From assembly GCA_016713235.1 (NCBI GenBank), contig JADJPN010000003.1, positions 434,001-498,000 of the forward strand: a DNA stretch of 64,000 nt. The letters run 5' to 3'. Position numbers and translations under genes: made by a program. Below, piece after piece: positions 7,933 through 16,598 of the stretch. The number at the start of each line of letters is the position of its first letter. The stretch's first letter is position 1. Source of the stretch: Hyphomicrobiales bacterium (lineage in GTDB: Bacteria; Pseudomonadota; Alphaproteobacteria; Rhizobiales; Xanthobacteraceae). The notes under the pieces were generated by a model, which searched no databases, was not told where the DNA came from, and saw only the letters and a list, made by a program, of their open reading frames with translations.

Positions 7933-9753
7933 ATGACGCAGTGGGTTCGCTTCGAGCGCGGCGGCAAAGCGTATTTCGGTTCGCTGGAAGGCGACACGAT
8001 CAAGGTTCACGAAGGCGACATGTTTGCGAACCCGAAGGCGACGGGCGAAAGCGCGAAACTTTCCGATGTGAAGCTGCTCATTCCCTGCGAGCCTTCGAAA
8101 ATGGTCTGCCTCTGGAATAATTTTCACGAGCTTGCCGCGAAGAACGATTTCCAGCATCCGACCGAGCCGCTCTATTTCATCGAGGCGCCGAACGCGTATC
8201 ATCCGCATGGCGAGCCGATCCGGCGGCCTCCCACCTACGACGGCAAGATCGTCTACGAAGGCGAACTCGGCGTCGTCATCGGCAAGAAGTGTGCGAACAT
8301 TACGGAAGCCGAAGCCGGCGATTACATCTTCGGTTACACCTGCGTGAACGACGTTACCGCCGTCGACCTGATGAAGAAATTCCCGACCTTCGATCAGTGG
8401 ACGCGCGCGAAAAGCTTCGACACCTTCGGCGTGTTCGGCCCCGGCATCATGACCGGCGTGGACCCGATGAAGCTGCGCATCAAGACCGTGCTGAACGGCA
8501 AGGAGCGGCAGAACTATCCGGTCACGGACATGTTCTTCCCGCCGCATAAACTTGTGGCAGCGGTGTCGAAAGACATGACGCTGATGCCTGGCGACATCAT
8601 CGCGTGCGGCACCTCGCTCGGTGTCGGCGTGATGGAGGCGGCAAACAATGTCGTCGACATCGTGATCGACGGCGTCGGGATGCTCACGAATAAATTCGAT
8701 CAGGTCTTGCCGTCACCGTTTCTGCTGGGCGAAGCGCCTAAAGCTCGCCGCATCTGTGTCGTGGGCGCGGGCGCGATCGGCGGCTTGCTCGCCGCGAAGT
8801 TTGCGCTTGCGGGCGAAGACGTCACCGTGATCGATCAGGGCGCGCATCTCGCCGCAATCCAGAAGAACGGCCTCAAGCTCGAGTGGCACGACGGCAAGGT
8901 GCAGACCGCGCAGATGAAGGCGGTGAACAAGGCCTCCGAAGCAGGCAAGCAGGATCTTGTTGTGCTCGCGGTCAAGGCGCACTTCCTCGATTCCGTCGTG
9001 CGCGACATCGATCATCTCTTGGACAAGGATACGGTCGTGCTGACCGTGCAGAACGGCCTGCCGTGGTGGTACTTCCAGAAGCTCGGCGGCAAGTACGATA
9101 ACCAGCGGCTGCAAAGCCTCGATTCCTCCGGCGTGCTGACCAAGAAGATCGACGCCGAACGGCTGATCGGCTGCGTGGTTTATCCGGCGGCTGCGATCAC
9201 CGCGCCCGGCGTCATCCATCACGTCGAGGGCGACCGCTTCCCGATCGGCGAGCTGGATGGCAAGACGCGCGAGCGCACCAAATCGCTGCACGATCTTTTC
9301 GTGAAAGCGGGCTTGAAGTCGCGCGTCCTGAAAGACATCCGTTCGGAAATCTGGCTGAAAGCCTGGGGCAATCTTTCCTTCAATCCGATCTCGGCGCTGA
9401 CGCACGCGACGCTCGTCGACATCTGCCAGTTCGCGGAGACGCGGGCACTGGCTGCGACCATGATGAAGGAAGCGCAGGACATCGCCGAGAAGCTCGGCGT
9501 CACCTTCCGCGTTTCCATCGACAAGCGCATTGCCGGCGCGGAGTCGGTCGGCGCGCACAAGACCTCGATGTTGCAGGACGTGGAAGCAGGGCGTTCGCTC
9601 GAAACGGAAGCCTTGATCGGCTCCATTTTAGAAATGGCGAAGATCACGAATACGCCAGCACCCGCGATCGAGTCGGTCTATGCGCTGGTGAAGCTCTTGA
9701 ACAAGGTCATGCTGACCGAGAGCGCAGGCGTGCGGGTGGTGAAGGCGGCCTGA
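7933..9753 (+). CDS. fusion: fumarylacetoacetate hydrolase family + ketopantoate reductase family
   Basis: A single uninterrupted 606-residue frame holding two enzymes. Residues about 1-255 are FAH-family: KIVYEGELGVVIGK supplies the E-x-E metal ligands and GYTCVNDVTAVDL the aspartate, as in acylpyruvate hydrolases and isomerases. After a short linker (256-270), residues 272-606 are PanE/ApbA-like: VVGAGAIGGLLAAKFALAGE is the Rossmann NAD(P) loop and KAWGNLSFNPISALTHAT the catalytic Lys/Asn helix. Both halves look complete. Substrates are unknown. A plausible idea is hydrolysis or isomerisation of a 2-oxo acid followed by its reduction. A good site (GGGAGAGAC) precedes the ATG. The SDR gene follows in the same direction after a terminator. 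Confidence 0.85.
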   Translation: MTQWVRFERGGKAYFGSLEGDTIKVHEGDMFANPKATGESAKLSDVKLLIPCEPSKMVCLWNNFHELAAKNDFQHPTEPLYFIEAPNAYHPHGEPIRRPPTYDGKIVYEGELGVVIGKKCANITEAEAGDYIFGYTCVNDVTAVDLMKKFPTFDQWTRAKSFDTFGVFGPGIMTGVDPMKLRIKTVLNGKERQNYPVTDMFFPPHKLVAAVSKDMTLMPGDIIACGTSLGVGVMEAANNVVDIVIDGVGMLTNKFDQVLPSPFLLGEAPKARRICVVGAGAIGGLLAAKFALAGEDVTVIDQGAHLAAIQKNGLKLEWHDGKVQTAQMKAVNKASEAGKQDLVVLAVKAHFLDSVVRDIDHLLDKDTVVLTVQNGLPWWYFQKLGGKYDNQRLQSLDSSGVLTKKIDAERLIGCVVYPAAAITAPGVIHHVEGDRFPIGELDGKTRERTKSLHDLFVKAGLKSRVLKDIRSEIWLKAWGNLSFNPISALTHATLVDICQFAETRALAATMMKEAQDIAEKLGVTFRVSIDKRIAGAESVGAHKTSMLQDVEAGRSLETEALIGSILEMAKITNTPAPAIESVYALVKLLNKVMLTESAGVRVVKAA

Positions 9754-9778
9754 GCAAACATCTGATTCCGTAGCGTCC

Positions 9779-9820
9779 ACGCCCGTGCTGTTGACCTCGC
9801 AGCGCGGGCGTCGGATTTTT
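9779..9820 (+). terminator. intrinsic terminator after the FAH-PanE fusion gene
   Basis: A 12-base stem ACGCCCGTGCTG / CAGCGCGGGCGT (one G-T pair) with a nine-base loop, followed by CGGATTTTT. It lies 26 bases after the stop codon and separates the fusion gene from the SDR gene. Confidence 0.8.
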
Positions 9821-9850
9821 CGCGCCACAGAATAATAGGGGAGGCTTCCG

Positions 9851-10723
9851 ATGTTTCAGCCGGGCTTGATGAAGGGCCAGAAAATTCTCGTGACCGGCGG
9901 CGGCACGGGTCTCGGCCGCGCGATGAGCGAGAAGTTCTTGTCGCTCGGCGCAGAAGTCGCAATCTGCGGGCGGCGCAAACAGGTCTGTGAGGAAACTGCC
10001 TCCGAATTGATGAAAGCCCATGGCGGCAAGGTCTCCGCTTACGGCGTCGATATTCGCGACGCAGCGGCGGTCGATGCCATGGTTGGCGAAATCTTTAAGG
10101 AAGGACCGCTTACGGGGCTCGTGAACAATGCCGCCGGTAATTTCATCTCGCGCACCGAAGACCTCTCTCCGAACGGCTTCGATGCGGTCGCGAACATCGT
10201 GATGCGCGGCACGTTCTATGTGACCCAAGCGGTCGGCAAGCGCTGGATCAAAGGCAAGCACAGAGGCAACGTGGTTTCGATTTCGGTGACATGGGTGCGT
10301 AACGGCGGTCCGTTCGTCGTGCCGTCCACCATGAGCAAAGCAGCGGTCGCCGCCATGACGACGTCGCTTGCCAGCGAGTGGGGGCGTTACGGCATTCGGC
10401 TGAACGCAATCGCGCCGGGCGAAATCCCGACCGAAGGCATGAGCAAGCGTTTGAATCCCGGCGAGCAGCCGGGTGCGCGCACGGCTGCGCGTAATCCGAT
10501 GGGCCGCGCGGGCACGCTCGAAGAGTTGCAGAATCTCGCAACCTTCCTGATGTCGCCCGGTTGCGATTGGCTCTCCGGCGAGATGATCGCGATGGACGGC
10601 GCGCAGGCGCTCGCAACCGGCGGGAACTTCTACGAGTTGCGCGAGTGGGGCGACGAGCAATGGAAAGCCGCGCGGGATGCGATCGTCGCGCAGAACACCA
10701 AAGACAAGGCACAACGCGGCTGA
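9851..10723 (+). CDS. SDR family oxidoreductase, 2,4-dienoyl-CoA reductase-like
   Basis: A 290-residue Rossmann enzyme with the cofactor motif VTGGGTGLGRAMSEKF and NNAAGNF. The usual YxxxK is replaced by FVVPSTMSKAAVAAM, the arrangement of the 2,4-dienoyl-CoA reductase (DECR) branch, where the lysine is kept and the tyrosine comes from elsewhere. EWGRYGIRLNAIAPGEIPTEG also fits that branch. DECR uses NADPH to remove conjugated double bases of unsaturated acyl-CoAs in beta-oxidation. A purine-rich site (AGGGGAGGCTTCCG) precedes the ATG. No other fatty-acid genes adjoin it apart from fadD about 3.5 kb on. Confidence 0.85.
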   Translation: MFQPGLMKGQKILVTGGGTGLGRAMSEKFLSLGAEVAICGRRKQVCEETASELMKAHGGKVSAYGVDIRDAAAVDAMVGEIFKEGPLTGLVNNAAGNFISRTEDLSPNGFDAVANIVMRGTFYVTQAVGKRWIKGKHRGNVVSISVTWVRNGGPFVVPSTMSKAAVAAMTTSLASEWGRYGIRLNAIAPGEIPTEGMSKRLNPGEQPGARTAARNPMGRAGTLEELQNLATFLMSPGCDWLSGEMIAMDGAQALATGGNFYELREWGDEQWKAARDAIVAQNTKDKAQRG

Positions 10724-10726
10724 CGA

Positions 10727-10747
10727 TTGCCGGCTAGAAGCCGGCAA
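10727..10747. terminator. perfect hairpin between convergent genes
   Basis: TTGCCGGCT-AGA-AGCCGGCAA, a perfect nine-base stem with a three-base loop four bases after the SDR stop. It has no T-tract. Its position between two converging genes suggests a bidirectional stop or mRNA 3' end. Confidence 0.55.
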
Positions 10748-10780
10748 CCGCACTGCTTGTTCGTGCGTGCAGACGGGGCG

Positions 10781-10978
10781 CTAGCCGCCGTTCTGCTTCT
10801 TCGTCCAGTCGTAAGCGTCCTGTCGCGTCAGCCAGCTGGTGTAGGACTCATTGTGCTGCTGCGGCGAAGACGGCCAGCCTTGCTGTGCCTGATGATTTCC
10901 AATGTTTTTCGACGTGTCGCTCGTGTGGCCACCTTGATTGTACTGGTCTTGCACAAAGCGATCATTGTTGCCGCTCAT
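10781..10978 (-). CDS. small hydrophilic hypothetical protein (65 aa)
   Basis: Begins MSGNNDRFVQDQYNQ and is rich in Asn, Gln, Ser, Asp and Trp, with no hydrophobic segment. It is probably disordered, of the kind often seen among stress-induced small proteins. A strong site, GGGAGGAAGGCC, sits directly before the ATG and is the main reason for calling it. No family recognised. Confidence 0.65.
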   Translation of the reverse strand: MSGNNDRFVQDQYNQGGHTSDTSKNIGNHQAQQGWPSSPQQHNESYTSWLTRQDAYDWTKKQNGG

Positions 10979-11318
10979 GGCCTTCCTCCCGTTTTTATAG
11001 CCCTCACGATGAGGGTCTTATGAATCACATGGAAGCGTCAGTTCTGGTTTCAAGGCCCCGCTAGAAATTTTCTATTCCCTCCCGATGTTGAGAACCATCG
11101 GCCTCACGCGCAGGTCATTTGAGCGGGACGGACGTGGATATTTGAGAGAGAACTTGTGCGCTTCACGATCATTGCCGCCGGCCTTCCATTCGCTGATGTG
11201 GCGCGCTCGGTTTGTGCGCAGCAAAACCCGTGATGTTACGCGCAAACTGGCGAGTGCTGACAACCGGCTGCTAAAAGAGTAAATCGCGCCTCGCGAGAAA
11301 TCGCGGAGCGCTTTCATT
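10979..11318. other. intergenic region
   Basis: About 340 bases between a leftward and a rightward gene. A 65-codon frame at 11085-11282 is present but shows no ribosome site or domain character. Promoters for both flanking genes presumably lie here; I cannot place them. Confidence 0.4.
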
Positions 11319-12212
11319 ATGTGCCTTAGGAAATTACTCGCAGTCTTTGTCGGATGCGCGGCCTTGCTGTTTCCATCCGGCGGCAGAGCGCAGGATTTGC
11401 TCGGCACTGCGCCTACCTTTAGCGAGCGAAAGCTAACGCCTGTGCCGAATGATGGCGCCGTCAACCGGCGCGTCTGGCTTCCCGGCATCGACGACGGCTA
11501 CGTCCGCAGGGCATATTGTTTCTCGGTGGCAGATTGTTTGTTTCGAGCTATCGCAGCACCGACCGGAATCAGGATCGCGGGCCGTGCCGCCTCTATGCGC
11601 TCGACGCGAACACTGGCGCCACGCTCGGCCAGCTCGATCTTCCGGAGAGCTGTGGGCATGCGGGCGGGCTGACAACGGGCCCTTCCGGCCGGCTGATCGT
11701 GTCGGATTCACGCATCATCTACGAAATCGAATTATCGCCGCGCGAAAGCGCGCAGATCGGCCGCGTGACGCGCAGCGTGAAATTGCGTGGCGCGGTGAAA
11801 GGGTCTTTCACCGCGGCCGAAACGAATGGCTTCTGGCTCGGCCAGTACGAACGCGCCGAACCCGCGCGCATGTTCAGGTTTTCCTGGACCGCATTGGAGC
11901 AGAAGGAAATCTCCCGAAGCCGATGCAACCGAGACGATTTCCATTCCCCTTTTCGCGCAAGGGGCCGCGTTCGATAAATCCGGCGCACTCTGGGTCATGC
12001 GCAGCGGCTCGACGCTGGGCGAACTTGTGAAGTTGGATCGCAAGAGCGGCGCGGTGCTCGCGCGTTTCGATATGCCGATCGGCGGCGAGGGCATCAGCTT
12101 TGAGCCGAACGGCGCGTTATGGACGCTCTCGGAAGCTGGCTCGCAGCGCTGGAGCCACTGGAAGGGATTTTATCCGCTCGCGTTCCGCTTCGACATGAAC
12201 TTGTTGAAATAG
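11319..12212 (+). CDS. secreted propeller-like hypothetical protein, two frame breaks
   Basis: Signal peptide (KLLAVFVGCAALLFPSGGRAQ) followed by a chain with repeated beta-propeller phrases: LYALDANTGATLGQLDLP, GPSGRLIVSDSRIIYEI, FDKSGALWVMRSGST and FEPNGALWTLSEAG. The pattern resembles SMP-30/NHL or quinoprotein-type blades. The frame breaks near 11502 (one C missing, restoring GYVPQGILFLGGRLFVSSY) and near 11913 (one base missing, restoring SPEADATETISIPLFAQGAA). Corrected length is about 298 residues. Predicted periplasmic; ligand unknown. The next gene starts four bases after the stop, so the two are likely cotranscribed. Confidence 0.7.
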
Positions 12213-12216
12213 CGCG

Positions 12217-12522
12217 ATGCGCGCATCGTTGCTCCTAACCGCGTTCTTTATTCTTGTGTCCTGCGCGGGAGCAGAGGCCGCCCCGTGCAAATCCGGCATC
12301 GGCGTCACGCTCGCTGGCGAAATCATCATTCCGCCGGTGATGGATGGCGGCGAATGGTTCTGGCCCGGTAAGTTCGCGAATAAACCCTGTCAGGTGACGA
12401 CGCTGCGCGGGAAGGGGAAGCTGCCGCCCGAATGCGTGCCCGGCAAAAGCATGACATTGACCGGCAGGGTGACGGACGACGGCGTCCTCACGCTTCAGGT
12501 CGCAACGATCCGTTGCTTCTGA
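12217..12522 (+). CDS. small secreted hypothetical protein (101 aa)
   Basis: Signal peptide MRASLLLTAFFILVSCAGAEA, then about 80 residues rich in beta-strand formers with four cysteines (APCKSG, KPCQVT, PPECVPG, TIRCF). The C-terminal GKSMTLTGRVTDDGVLTLQV resembles a small OB-like barrel strand pair, but I cannot name a family. It follows the propeller-like gene by four bases and is likely in its operon. Periplasmic location inferred. Confidence 0.7.
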   Translation: MRASLLLTAFFILVSCAGAEAAPCKSGIGVTLAGEIIIPPVMDGGEWFWPGKFANKPCQVTTLRGKGKLPPECVPGKSMTLTGRVTDDGVLTLQVATIRCF

Positions 12523-12525
12523 GGA

Positions 12526-12921
12526 TCAGCGCCGGGGTTTGACGACGCAGAGCTTGCGCCGGCAGTTCACCGCATAGTCTGTCTTGCGCTTCTCGATCCA
12601 GCTGCGCACGCCCGCGATCCAGTTCTCCGCATTTGTCATGTGCTTGGGGGTCAGCGTGCCGCGCGCCGCGCGCAGCATACAGTCGTCCAGCATCAGCCTG
12701 CCAATGGCGATCTGCTCCCGCGCGCCGCGCGAAATCTGATGGATCATCGCCGGCGGCAACTCCGACTTGTAGAGTGCCCGGACCTCTTCACCGAGCTGAT
12801 CGAGGTCGTCGGCGAGCGCAAGAAAAGGATCGCCGTGACCGGCCGCTGCCGCCCGATTTGTTTCGCTTGCCCCGGATTGTAGTAGAACCTGCAATGTACT
12901 GTTCCTTCCATTCCCCGGCAT
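12526..12921 (-). CDS. hypothetical protein (about 131 aa)
   Basis: The chosen start (ATG at 12921, MPGNGRNSTLQVLL) avoids overlap with the TetR gene; the same frame is open further upstream to 13125, inside that gene. The C-terminal half is helical and basic (AREQIAIGRLMLDDCMLRAA, WIAGVRSWIEKRKTDY), ending CRRKLCVVKPRR. No family recognised. No clear ribosome site, so the start is uncertain. It diverges from the TetR gene across a 55-base gap with a palindrome. Confidence 0.5.
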   Translation of the reverse strand: MPGNGRNSTLQVLLQSGASETNRAAAAGHGDPFLALADDLDQLGEEVRALYKSELPPAMIHQISRGAREQIAIGRLMLDDCMLRAARGTLTPKHMTNAENWIAGVRSWIEKRKTDYAVNCRRKLCVVKPRR

Positions 12922-12930
12922 GGATTTTCT

Positions 12931-12942
12931 ATCGATCGATCG
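12931..12942. promoter_or_regulatory. palindrome ATCGATCGATCG in a divergent promoter, possible TetR operator
   Basis: The bases ATCGATCGATCG contain the perfect palindromes ATCGATCGAT and CGATCGATCG. They lie between the divergent starts at 12921 and 12977. TetR-family repressors commonly bind such sites beside their own gene, so autoregulation is a reasonable inference. Confidence 0.4.
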
Positions 12943-12976
12943 GTAAGAGTCAAACCGGCCCGGAGTTCCTTCGAAA

Positions 12977-13648
12977 ATGACCGCCAGAAGACAGAAAAAC
13001 GCGCTGACCCCGCTTATCGAGGGAGCGAAGGAATCCAAGGCGGATGCGAGCCGCGAAAAGATTCTGGCTACTTCCCAGCGGCTGTTCGCGCGCCGCGGCT
13101 TCGAGGGCGTTTCGATCCGCGACATCGCGGAGGCGGTGGGGATGACGACGGCCTCGCTCTATTATCATTTCCCGAGCAAGGAAGAGATTTTCGTCGCCGT
13201 GCACGGGTGCAGCCTTGAAGCCGTGCAGCGCGAGGTCATGGATTCAATCGCGGGACTGAAAGACCCGTGGGATCGTCTGGAGGCGGCGGCTGCCGCGCAT
13301 TGCCGGAACTTCGCATCCGCCGAACGTTCAGGTGCGTCGATCGCAGCGGAGTATTACGAGGGAAGCCTGGCACCGTTTCGCAAAATCATGGTGCCGCAGC
13401 GCGACGCCTATGAGCGCTTGATCGCGGTGCTGGTCGCGGATTTGCGATTGCCCGCGGCTGTCGACGCAAAACTGTTCAGGCTTCAATTGATGGGCGCGCT
13501 GAACTGGCTGCCGGTCTGGTATCGCGCAGGGCGCGGCTTGTCGGTCGAGGAGGTCGCGCGGCAGTTCGTGCGCAATTTCCGGCGCGGGCTGGATCCGGAT
13601 TACAAGGCGAAGAGAGCGACAAAGAAGAAAGCTGGAGCGAAGCGATGA
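12977..13648 (+). CDS. TetR/AcrR family transcriptional regulator
   Basis: A 223-residue repressor. The helix-turn-helix is textbook: ATSQRLFARRGFEGVSIRDI then AEAVGMTTASLYYHFPSKEE at residues about 30-70. The ligand domain follows, and the C-terminal tail is Lys/Arg-rich (KAKRATKKKAGAKR). Its stop overlaps the start of the DUF1330 gene by four bases (ATGA), so the two are translationally coupled. The effector is unknown; TetR members next to acyl-CoA enzymes often sense acyl-CoA or aromatic compounds. Confidence 0.9.
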   Translation: MTARRQKNALTPLIEGAKESKADASREKILATSQRLFARRGFEGVSIRDIAEAVGMTTASLYYHFPSKEEIFVAVHGCSLEAVQREVMDSIAGLKDPWDRLEAAAAAHCRNFASAERSGASIAAEYYEGSLAPFRKIMVPQRDAYERLIAVLVADLRLPAAVDAKLFRLQLMGALNWLPVWYRAGRGLSVEEVARQFVRNFRRGLDPDYKAKRATKKKAGAKR

Positions 13649-14073
13649 CCGCCTACATCGACCCCACCAAGGAAATCTTCGCCGTCTTCCGCGACAACAA
13701 TCGCGAAGGGCCGATTCAAATGCTCAATCTGGTGCAGTTGCGCGCACAAGCAAACTATTCGGACGGCAGGAAAGCGACGGGCGCCGAGGCTTATGCTGCC
13801 TATGGCCGCGAGAGCGGGCCGGTATTCGAGCGTCTCGGCGGCAAGATCATCTGGCAGGGCAAGTTCGAATTGATGCTGATCGGCCCGCAGAGCGAACGCT
13901 GGGATCATTGCTTCATCGCGCAATATCCGAGCGTGCAGGCCTTCGTCGATATGCTCCGCGATCCGGCCTATCGCGAGGCGGTGAAGCATCGTCAGGCGGC
14001 GGTGGAAGACAGCCGTCTGATCCGCTGCGCGCCCGCAAAAATGGGCCGGGGCTTCGGCGAGCTGCCGGCATAG
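13645..14073 (+). CDS. DUF1330 domain protein
   Basis: A 142-residue protein with the ferredoxin-like dimeric alpha/beta fold of DUF1330: PIQMLNLVQLRAQA, YAAYGRESGPVFERLGGKII, LIGPQSERWDHCFIAQYPSV and FVDMLRDPAYREAVKHRQAA. Biochemical role unknown. It overlaps the TetR gene by four bases and probably shares its transcript. The family is frequent near fatty-acid or aromatic catabolic genes; the acyl-CoA ligase gene follows 173 bases on. Confidence 0.85.
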   Translation: MTAYIDPTKEIFAVFRDNNREGPIQMLNLVQLRAQANYSDGRKATGAEAYAAYGRESGPVFERLGGKIIWQGKFELMLIGPQSERWDHCFIAQYPSVQAFVDMLRDPAYREAVKHRQAAVEDSRLIRCAPAKMGRGFGELPA

Positions 14074-14246
14074 CCGAGGGCTTTTATGGTGACGGCAAGT
14101 AGTTGATGCCGTTACGGTAATCGTTCGTTTCCAGCTCCCGTTTTTGCGCAAAGTTGCCCTGGCGGACGCTTCTATTTACGTGCTGCCTTTGGTATTCGTG
14201 CTGCTAAGCAAAAACTAAAAACCGAAATTCGGAGAGGGAGCTAGCC

Positions 14247-15943
14247 GTGGAGAAAATCTGGCTGAAACAATATCCGCAAGGCGTGCCGGCGGAGATCAAT
14301 CCGGACAGCTATTCGTCGTTGGTGCAGGTACTTGAAGAAAGCTTCAAGACCTATGCGTCGCGCAAAGCCTTCATCTCGATGGACAAGGCGCTGACGTATG
14401 CGGACGTGGATACGCATTCACAGGCGCTTGGTGCTTACCTGCAATCGCTCGGCCTGAAGAAAGGCGACCGCGTCGCCGTCATGATGCCGAACGTGCTGCA
14501 ATATCCGGTCGCCATCGCCGCGATCCTGCGCGCGGGCTTTACCGTCGTGAACGTGAACCCGCTCTACACACCGCGCGAACCTGAGCATCAGCTCAACGAC
14601 CCGGTGCTTCCGCCATCGTCATCCTCGAAAATTTCGCAAGCACGCTCGAGAAGGTCCGCGCCAAAACGCCGGGCCTGAAGCACATCATTCTCGCCAACAT
14701 GGGCGACATGCTCGGCTTCAAGGGCACGATCGTGAACTTCGTCGTGCGCAAGGTGAAGAAGCTCGTACCCGCCTACAATCTGCCGGGTGCGGTGCAGTTC
14801 AATGCCGCGCTTTCGACGGGCAAAGGCAAGACGCTCTCGAAGCCGCAGATCGGCGCACAGGATGTTGCCTTCCTTCAATACACCGGCGGCACCACTGGCG
14901 TGTCGAAGGGTGCAACGCTCACGCATCGCAACGTGATCGCGAACATCCTGCAGAACGACGCGTGGTTGCAGCCCGTGCTCGCGAAAGAGCCGAAGGTCGA
15001 GCAGTTGATGATTTTGACGGCCCTGCCGCTCTATCACATCTTCGCGCTGACCGCGTGCTTCTTCCTCGGTGTGCGCGCCGGCGCGTGCTGTCTCTTGATT
15101 GCAAACCCGCGCGATCTGCCGGCGCTGATCAAGGAATTGCAGAAGTACAAGATCACGACCTTCCCGGCGGTGAACACGCTCTACAACGCGCTGCTCAATC
15201 ATCCGGACTTCGACAAGATCGATTGGAAGTCGCTTAAAGTCGCAAACGGCGGCGGCATGGCCGTGCAGAAGGCGGTCGCGGACAAGTGGCTGCAACGCAC
15301 GGGCGCGCCGATTCTCGAAGGTTATGGCCTTTCCGAAACCGCGCCGGTGCTCACCTGTAATCCGGGTAGCAATACCGTGTTCAACGGCTCGATTGGCCTT
15401 CCGGTGCCGTCCACGATCATTTCGATCCGCGACGACGCTGGCAAAGAACTCGCGATCGGCGAAGTCGGCGAGATCACCGCGAAGGGTCCGCAGGTAATGG
15501 CGGGCTACTGGCAGCGCCCTGAAGAGACCGCGAAGGTCATGACCTCGGACGGCTTCTTCCGCACCGGCGATATCGGCAAGATCGACGAGCAGGGCTACGT
15601 CTATATCGTCGACCGCAAGAAGGACATGGTGAACGTCTCCGGCTTCAACGTGTATCCGAACGAAGTCGAAGGCGTGATGGCGATGCATCCGGGCGTGCTC
15701 GAATGCGCCGTTATCGGCGTGCCGGATGCTGCGTCGGGTGAAGCCGTAAAGCTCTTCGTCGTGAAGAAGGATCCCAATCTCACCGAGAAGGATCTCATGA
15801 AATTCGCGGCCGAGAATCTCACCGGTTACAAGAAGCCGAAATACATCGAATTCCGCTCCGACCTGCCGAAGACGAACGTCGGCAAGATTTTGCGGCGCGA
15901 ATTGCGCGATCTCGACAAGCAGACGTCCGAGAAAGCCGCGTAA
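14247..15943 (+). CDS. fadD: long-chain-fatty-acid-CoA ligase, one frame break
   Basis: An ATP-dependent acyl-CoA synthetase of about 565 residues that activates fatty acids at the membrane for beta-oxidation or lipid synthesis. Seen in order: AFISMDKALTYADVD, the P-loop YTGGTTGVSKGATLTHRN, EGYGLSETAPVL, FFRTGDIGKIDEQGYVYIVD, and the C-terminal lysine region LPKTNVGKILRRELR. GTG start at 14247 behind GGAGAGGGAGCTAGCC. The frame breaks near 14601, where one missing base restores QLNDSGASAIVILENFASTLEKV with the residues on both sides normal. Close to E. coli FadD in layout; chain-length preference not deducible. Confidence 0.9.
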
Positions 15944-15971
15944 ACTTTTCGCGAGTACGAAATGAAACAGA

Positions 15972-16000
15972 GCCGCCGGGGAGAAATTCCCGGCGGTTTT
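15972..16000 (+). terminator. intrinsic terminator after fadD
   Basis: Stem CCGCCGGG / CCCGGCGG around GAGAAATT, followed by TTTTGC. Textbook rho-independent form, 28 bases after the fadD stop. Confidence 0.9.
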
Positions 16001-16144
16001 GCATTGTTATAATTCGTTCAGCGGCGTGACTCCTTCTCGCCGCAATAAGACCCTGCAATGGTGCGGTTCCCGTCAAACGGCCTTCACGCGACACCTCTAC
16101 GAACCCCTCCCATAGAGGGATGAAACGGAGGAGGAGCAGATTCG

Positions 16145-16363
16145 ATGGGTAACGTGATGTTCGAATGCCCGGTTACGGGCGAGGCCATTCCGACCGGTCT
16201 GCGCGCGGAGCGCAGGAAATTCTATTCGTCGCCGGTGTTCTTCGCGCGGGCCTATTGCCCGCATTGCGACCGCGATCACGAGTGGTTCGCAGGCGATGCC
16301 TGGGTTGAGGACAACGAGCGCCGCGTACCTCGTTTCGAGGCAGTGGCGGTCGCCGCCGAGTAA
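16145..16363 (+). CDS. small protein with CxxC-type motif (72 aa)
   Basis: Begins MGNVMFECPVTGEAIPTGL. Cysteines and histidines (ECPVTG, YCPHCDRDHEW) are placed as in a small zinc-ribbon. A good site (GGAGGAGCAGATTCG) precedes the ATG. Proteins of this size and pattern are widespread in Rhizobiales without assigned function. It converges with the small leftward gene eight bases on. Confidence 0.7.
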   Translation: MGNVMFECPVTGEAIPTGLRAERRKFYSSPVFFARAYCPHCDRDHEWFAGDAWVEDNERRVPRFEAVAVAAE

Positions 16364-16370
16364 CGAGAAA

Positions 16371-16598
16371 TCAGTCTTCGTTGGTGCTTTGGCTGTTCTG
16401 CCGTGGCTCCTCGTCGATCGACCACCAGCGGCGGAGCGGCGGGTCGTCCGGGCGAACCCGCGGAATCTCGTTAAGCGCGCCGGTATCGCGGAAAGGGCGC
16501 TCGATGGGCTGGTTGACGTTCCCGTTTTGCGAGGCGTCATGCCGTTCGCCTTGGGAACGCGCAGCCTCGATTTCGTTCGGTTCGTCGCGCGTATTCAT
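16371..16598 (-). CDS. small hydrophilic hypothetical protein (75 aa)
   Basis: Begins MNTRDEPNEIEAARSQGERH and is rich in Glu, Asp, Arg, Asn and Pro, with a WW pair near the C-terminus (PPLRRWWSIDEEPRQ). No hydrophobic segment; probably disordered. No family recognised. Called mainly on its non-random composition and fit between neighbours. Confidence 0.5.
   Translation of the reverse strand: MNTRDEPNEIEAARSQGERHDASQNGNVNQPIERPFRDTGALNEIPRVRPDDPPLRRWWSIDEEPRQNSQSTNED

Noticed and set aside
10727..11023. 98-codon frame on the + strand
   Set aside because: Overlaps a hairpin and the better-supported leftward small gene with a strong ribosome site.
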